Source of the DNA: Candidatus Rhodoferax odensensis
GTDB taxonomy: Bacteria > Pseudomonadota > Gammaproteobacteria > Burkholderiales > Burkholderiaceae_C
DNA: 7,501 nt
NCBI GenBank assembly: GCA_016718405.1
Contig: JADKDJ010000028.1
Span: 1 to 7,501 of the forward strand
Direction of reading: 5' to 3'
Numbering within the stretch: position 1 is the first letter of the stretch; every line of letters starts with the position of its first letter. The position numbers were made by a program, and so were the translations under genes. The notes beneath the pieces are model-generated. The model had not been told where the DNA came from. It did no database searches and worked only from the letters and a program-made list of their open reading frames with translations. Positions 6,215 through 7,501 of the stretch are shown in pieces.

Positions 6215-6619
6215 ATGGCTGCTTATCTGCTCAGACCATCGACAGCCACCATGACCATCAGCACCGAAGAGCGCGCGTTTTTTGTCGCCATGGGCGAGCG
6301 CATCGCAGCCTTGCGCCGCGCGCACAACGTCACCCAGGTGCAGCTCGCCGAGGCGCTCGGTGTGTCGCAGCAGACGATGCAGTCTTATGAGGTGGGGCGT
6401 CGGCGCATTCCGGTCTCGGCGCTGCCGTTGGTGGCGCACACGCTGGCGGTGTCGCTCGATGAGTTGTTCGGTGAGGGCAAGGCGGCGGCTCGCAGCAAGC
6501 GCGGCCCGGCACCTCAGTGGCAGCAGCAGATCGAGGCCGTGGCTCAGTTGCCCAAGTCGCAGCAGCAGTTCGTCTCGCGCATGATCGAGACGGTGCTGGC
6601 TCAGGCTGGTGCACGGTGA
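6215..6619 (+). CDS. XRE-family helix-turn-helix transcriptional regulator
   Basis: From the ATG at 6215 the protein has 134 aa. Residues about 22-87 form a Cro/CI-type HTH: ERIAALRRAHNVTQVQLAEA gives the first helices, GVSQQTMQSYEVGRR the turn and recognition helix, and the stretch through LAVSLDELFG completes the fold. A basic linker (AARSKRG) and a C-terminal helix rich in Gln (about 100-130) may mediate dimerisation. A second possible start is the ATG at 6251 (122 aa). The gene is divergent from the primase operon across a 134-bp gap holding a perfect palindrome, so it probably represses that operon and itself. Its stop overlaps the GTG start of the ORF6N gene (GTGA, 6616-6619), so the two form an operon. 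It may set whether the element stays quiescent or replicates and excises. Confidence 0.88.
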   Translation: MAAYLLRPSTATMTISTEERAFFVAMGERIAALRRAHNVTQVQLAEALGVSQQTMQSYEVGRRRIPVSALPLVAHTLAVSLDELFGEGKAAARSKRGPAPQWQQQIEAVAQLPKSQQQFVSRMIETVLAQAGAR

Positions 6620-7191
6620 GCACGCTGGTTCCGCTGCCCCAGGCCGAGGCGATCACGCTGCGCATCCTCTCGATGCGGGAACAGCGCGTGATCGTGGACG
6701 CCGACCTGGCCGCGCTCTGCGGCGTGGAACCAAGCGGTTCAATGAGGCGGTCAAGCGCAACCTCTCGAAGTTCCCGGCCGATTTCATGTTCACACTCACC
6801 GAAGAAGAGTTCTCGGCTTTGAGGTCGCAATTTGCGACCTCAAACGCGGCGCGGTGGGCGGCGTTATGCGCCTCGGGTGTTCACCGAGCACGGCGCGCTG
6901 ATGGCCGCCACCATCCTCAACAGCCCGCGCGCGGTGGAGGTGTCGGTGTATGTGGTGCGGGCTTTCGTGAGGCTGCGCGAGCTGGCCGCCACGCATGGCG
7001 ATCTGGCGCAGCGGCTGGCCGAGCTCGAAGACAAGACCGAGGCCTTGGCGATCAACCACGACACTTTCAGCCGCAACACGCGCAATCAGTTGAAGCAGGT
7101 TTTTGATGCCCTGCGCGAACTCATGGTGCCGCCCGATCCGCCCAAGCGGCCTATCGGCTTTGTGACGCCAGAGGACAAGAAGTCGAAGTAG
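6616..7191 (+). pseudogene. ORF6N-domain protein, broken by two compensating frameshifts
   Basis: Three pieces in two reading frames join into one ORF6N protein of about 191 aa, starting at the GTG of 6616. The first piece, ITLRILSMREQRVIVDADLA, runs to GVE near 6729. The next, TKRFNEAVKRNLSKFPADFM, is in another frame from about 6731 to 6845. The last, RRGGRRYAPRVFTEHGALMA, returns to the original frame from about 6846. Restoring one A near 6727-6730 and removing one C near 6845 gives the continuous ORF6N domain (about 13-95) and a C-terminal Ala/Leu/Glu-rich helical region (about 110-150). As it stands the first frame ends at a TGA (6820-6822). ORF6N/KilA-N-like domains are known from phage and mobile-element proteins that bind DNA; the exact role is unknown. 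The breaks could be genuine decay, sequencing errors or, less likely, recoding. Confidence 0.8.
6818..6844. repeat. 27-bp near-perfect palindrome inside the ORF6N gene
   Basis: TTTGAGGTCGCAA (6818-6830) and TTGCGACCTCAAA (6832-6844) are perfect 13-bp arms around a single T. It encodes the LRSQFATS segment of the ORF6N domain and ends exactly where the second frameshift occurs. It may be an internal operator, an RNA hairpin, or a hairpin that promotes slippage. Confidence 0.75.
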
Positions 7192-7207
7192 CCGCAGCGC
7201 ACGCGCC

Positions 7208-7262
7208 AGCCCCCTTGCACCCTCTTAGCAGCTAAGAGGTGGCTGGGGGCTTTTTGTTTTTG
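7208..7262 (+). terminator. Strong intrinsic terminator after the ORF6N gene
   Basis: AGCCCCC (7208-7214) pairs with GGGGGCT (7245-7251), and the inner arms CCTCTTAGC (7221-7229) and GCTAAGAGG (7231-7239) pair perfectly. A T-rich tract (TTTTTGTTTTT) begins at 7251. It lies 16 bp past the stop at 7191 and should end the XRE-ORF6N transcript. The inner stem has the same sequence as the hairpin at 1408-1453. Confidence 0.88.
7227..7240 (+). repeat. Right copy of the 14-bp direct repeat, candidate attachment site
   Basis: AGCAGCTAAGAGGT matches the left copy at 1407-1420 at 13 of 14 positions. It lies within the right arm of the terminator hairpin. If real, it would place the right end of the element inside a terminator, a common class of integration target, but a chance match between two hairpins is possible. 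Confidence 0.35.
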
Positions 7263-7501
7263 AAGAAGTCTTTGCTGAGTTCGCTCGGCCCCAGGTCATG
7301 GCCTGGCTGGCTGCGCTGTGGCGATAAGGCTGGCCGGGCCAGGGGCTGCGCTGGTGCGGCTTGTGGCGATAAGGCAGCTCCAGGCCTGGCGGCGATGGGC
7401 GGGCTTGTGCCTTTATGGGCACTCAGCCAGGGCCGCTTGTGGCCTTGGCTTGAGGGGCGCTGGGGCTCGTCCGTGGGGCCGCGTTCATCGGGCGCTGTGC
7501 G
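7263..7501. other. Non-coding tail with short dispersed repeats
   Basis: No supported gene. TGTGGCGATAAGGC occurs twice in direct orientation (7317-7330 and 7362-7375), and GCTTGTG three times (7359, 7403, 7435). A degenerate inverted version (GTGCCTTTATGGGC) lies near 7407-7420. These may be remnants of a repeat family or binding sites; I cannot assign a function. Confidence 0.4.

Noticed and set aside
1..7501. tRNA or rRNA genes, a CRISPR array, or an insertion sequence with transposase
   Set aside because: No cloverleaf or rRNA-like stretch, no regular repeat-spacer pattern with spacers of 25-40 bp, and no DDE or HUH transposase motifs were found on either strand.

Overview
The window looks like an accessory region of a high-GC betaproteobacterium, probably Burkholderiales and perhaps Comamonadaceae. 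This rests on codon use, about 70% GC in the long genes, and the look of the XRE and ORF6N proteins; no database search was possible. The left edge is different: a sampled stretch (361-420) is about 42% GC, as expected for the tip of a horizontally exchanged toxin module.

Layout. (1) 1-1431, minus strand: a fragment of a large secreted filamentous-hemagglutinin-type protein carrying a low-GC C-terminal domain with a GNAT-like pattern. A second gene overlaps its stop codon (ATGA) and runs off the left edge. The arrangement is that of a polymorphic-toxin tip followed by its immunity gene. The 5' part of the hemagglutinin gene is missing and the reading frame appears broken near 1272-1290. (2) 1408-1921: about 500 bp with no convincing gene, packed with perfect or near-perfect inverted repeats, one with integron attC-like geometry. 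(3) 1922-6080, minus strand: a two-gene operon of a CHC2-Toprim-AAA+ primase/helicase-like protein (1020 aa) and, 1 bp downstream, a XerC/D-type tyrosine recombinase (364 aa). The 3' end of the primase gene holds six copies of CCAACTTG, five of them at exact 11-bp spacing, which resembles an iteron array. (4) 6081-6214: a divergent promoter region with a perfect 11-bp-arm palindrome, probably the operator of the next gene. (5) 6215-7191, plus strand: an XRE-family regulator overlapping (GTGA) an ORF6N-domain gene that carries two compensating frameshifts, the second at the edge of a 27-bp palindrome. (6) 7208-7262: a strong intrinsic terminator. (7) 7263-7501: no gene, short dispersed repeats.

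Interpretation. Recombinase, primase/helicase, regulator, ORF6N gene, structured non-coding DNA and an iteron-like array together suggest a compact (about 5.8 kb) integrative element that supplies its own replication and recombination functions, with no conjugation, capsid or transposase genes. A 14-bp sequence (13/14 identical) occurs in direct orientation at 1407-1420 and 7227-7240 and may mark its ends. The individual domains are recognised families; their assembly into a mobile unit, the iteron function and the ends are inference.
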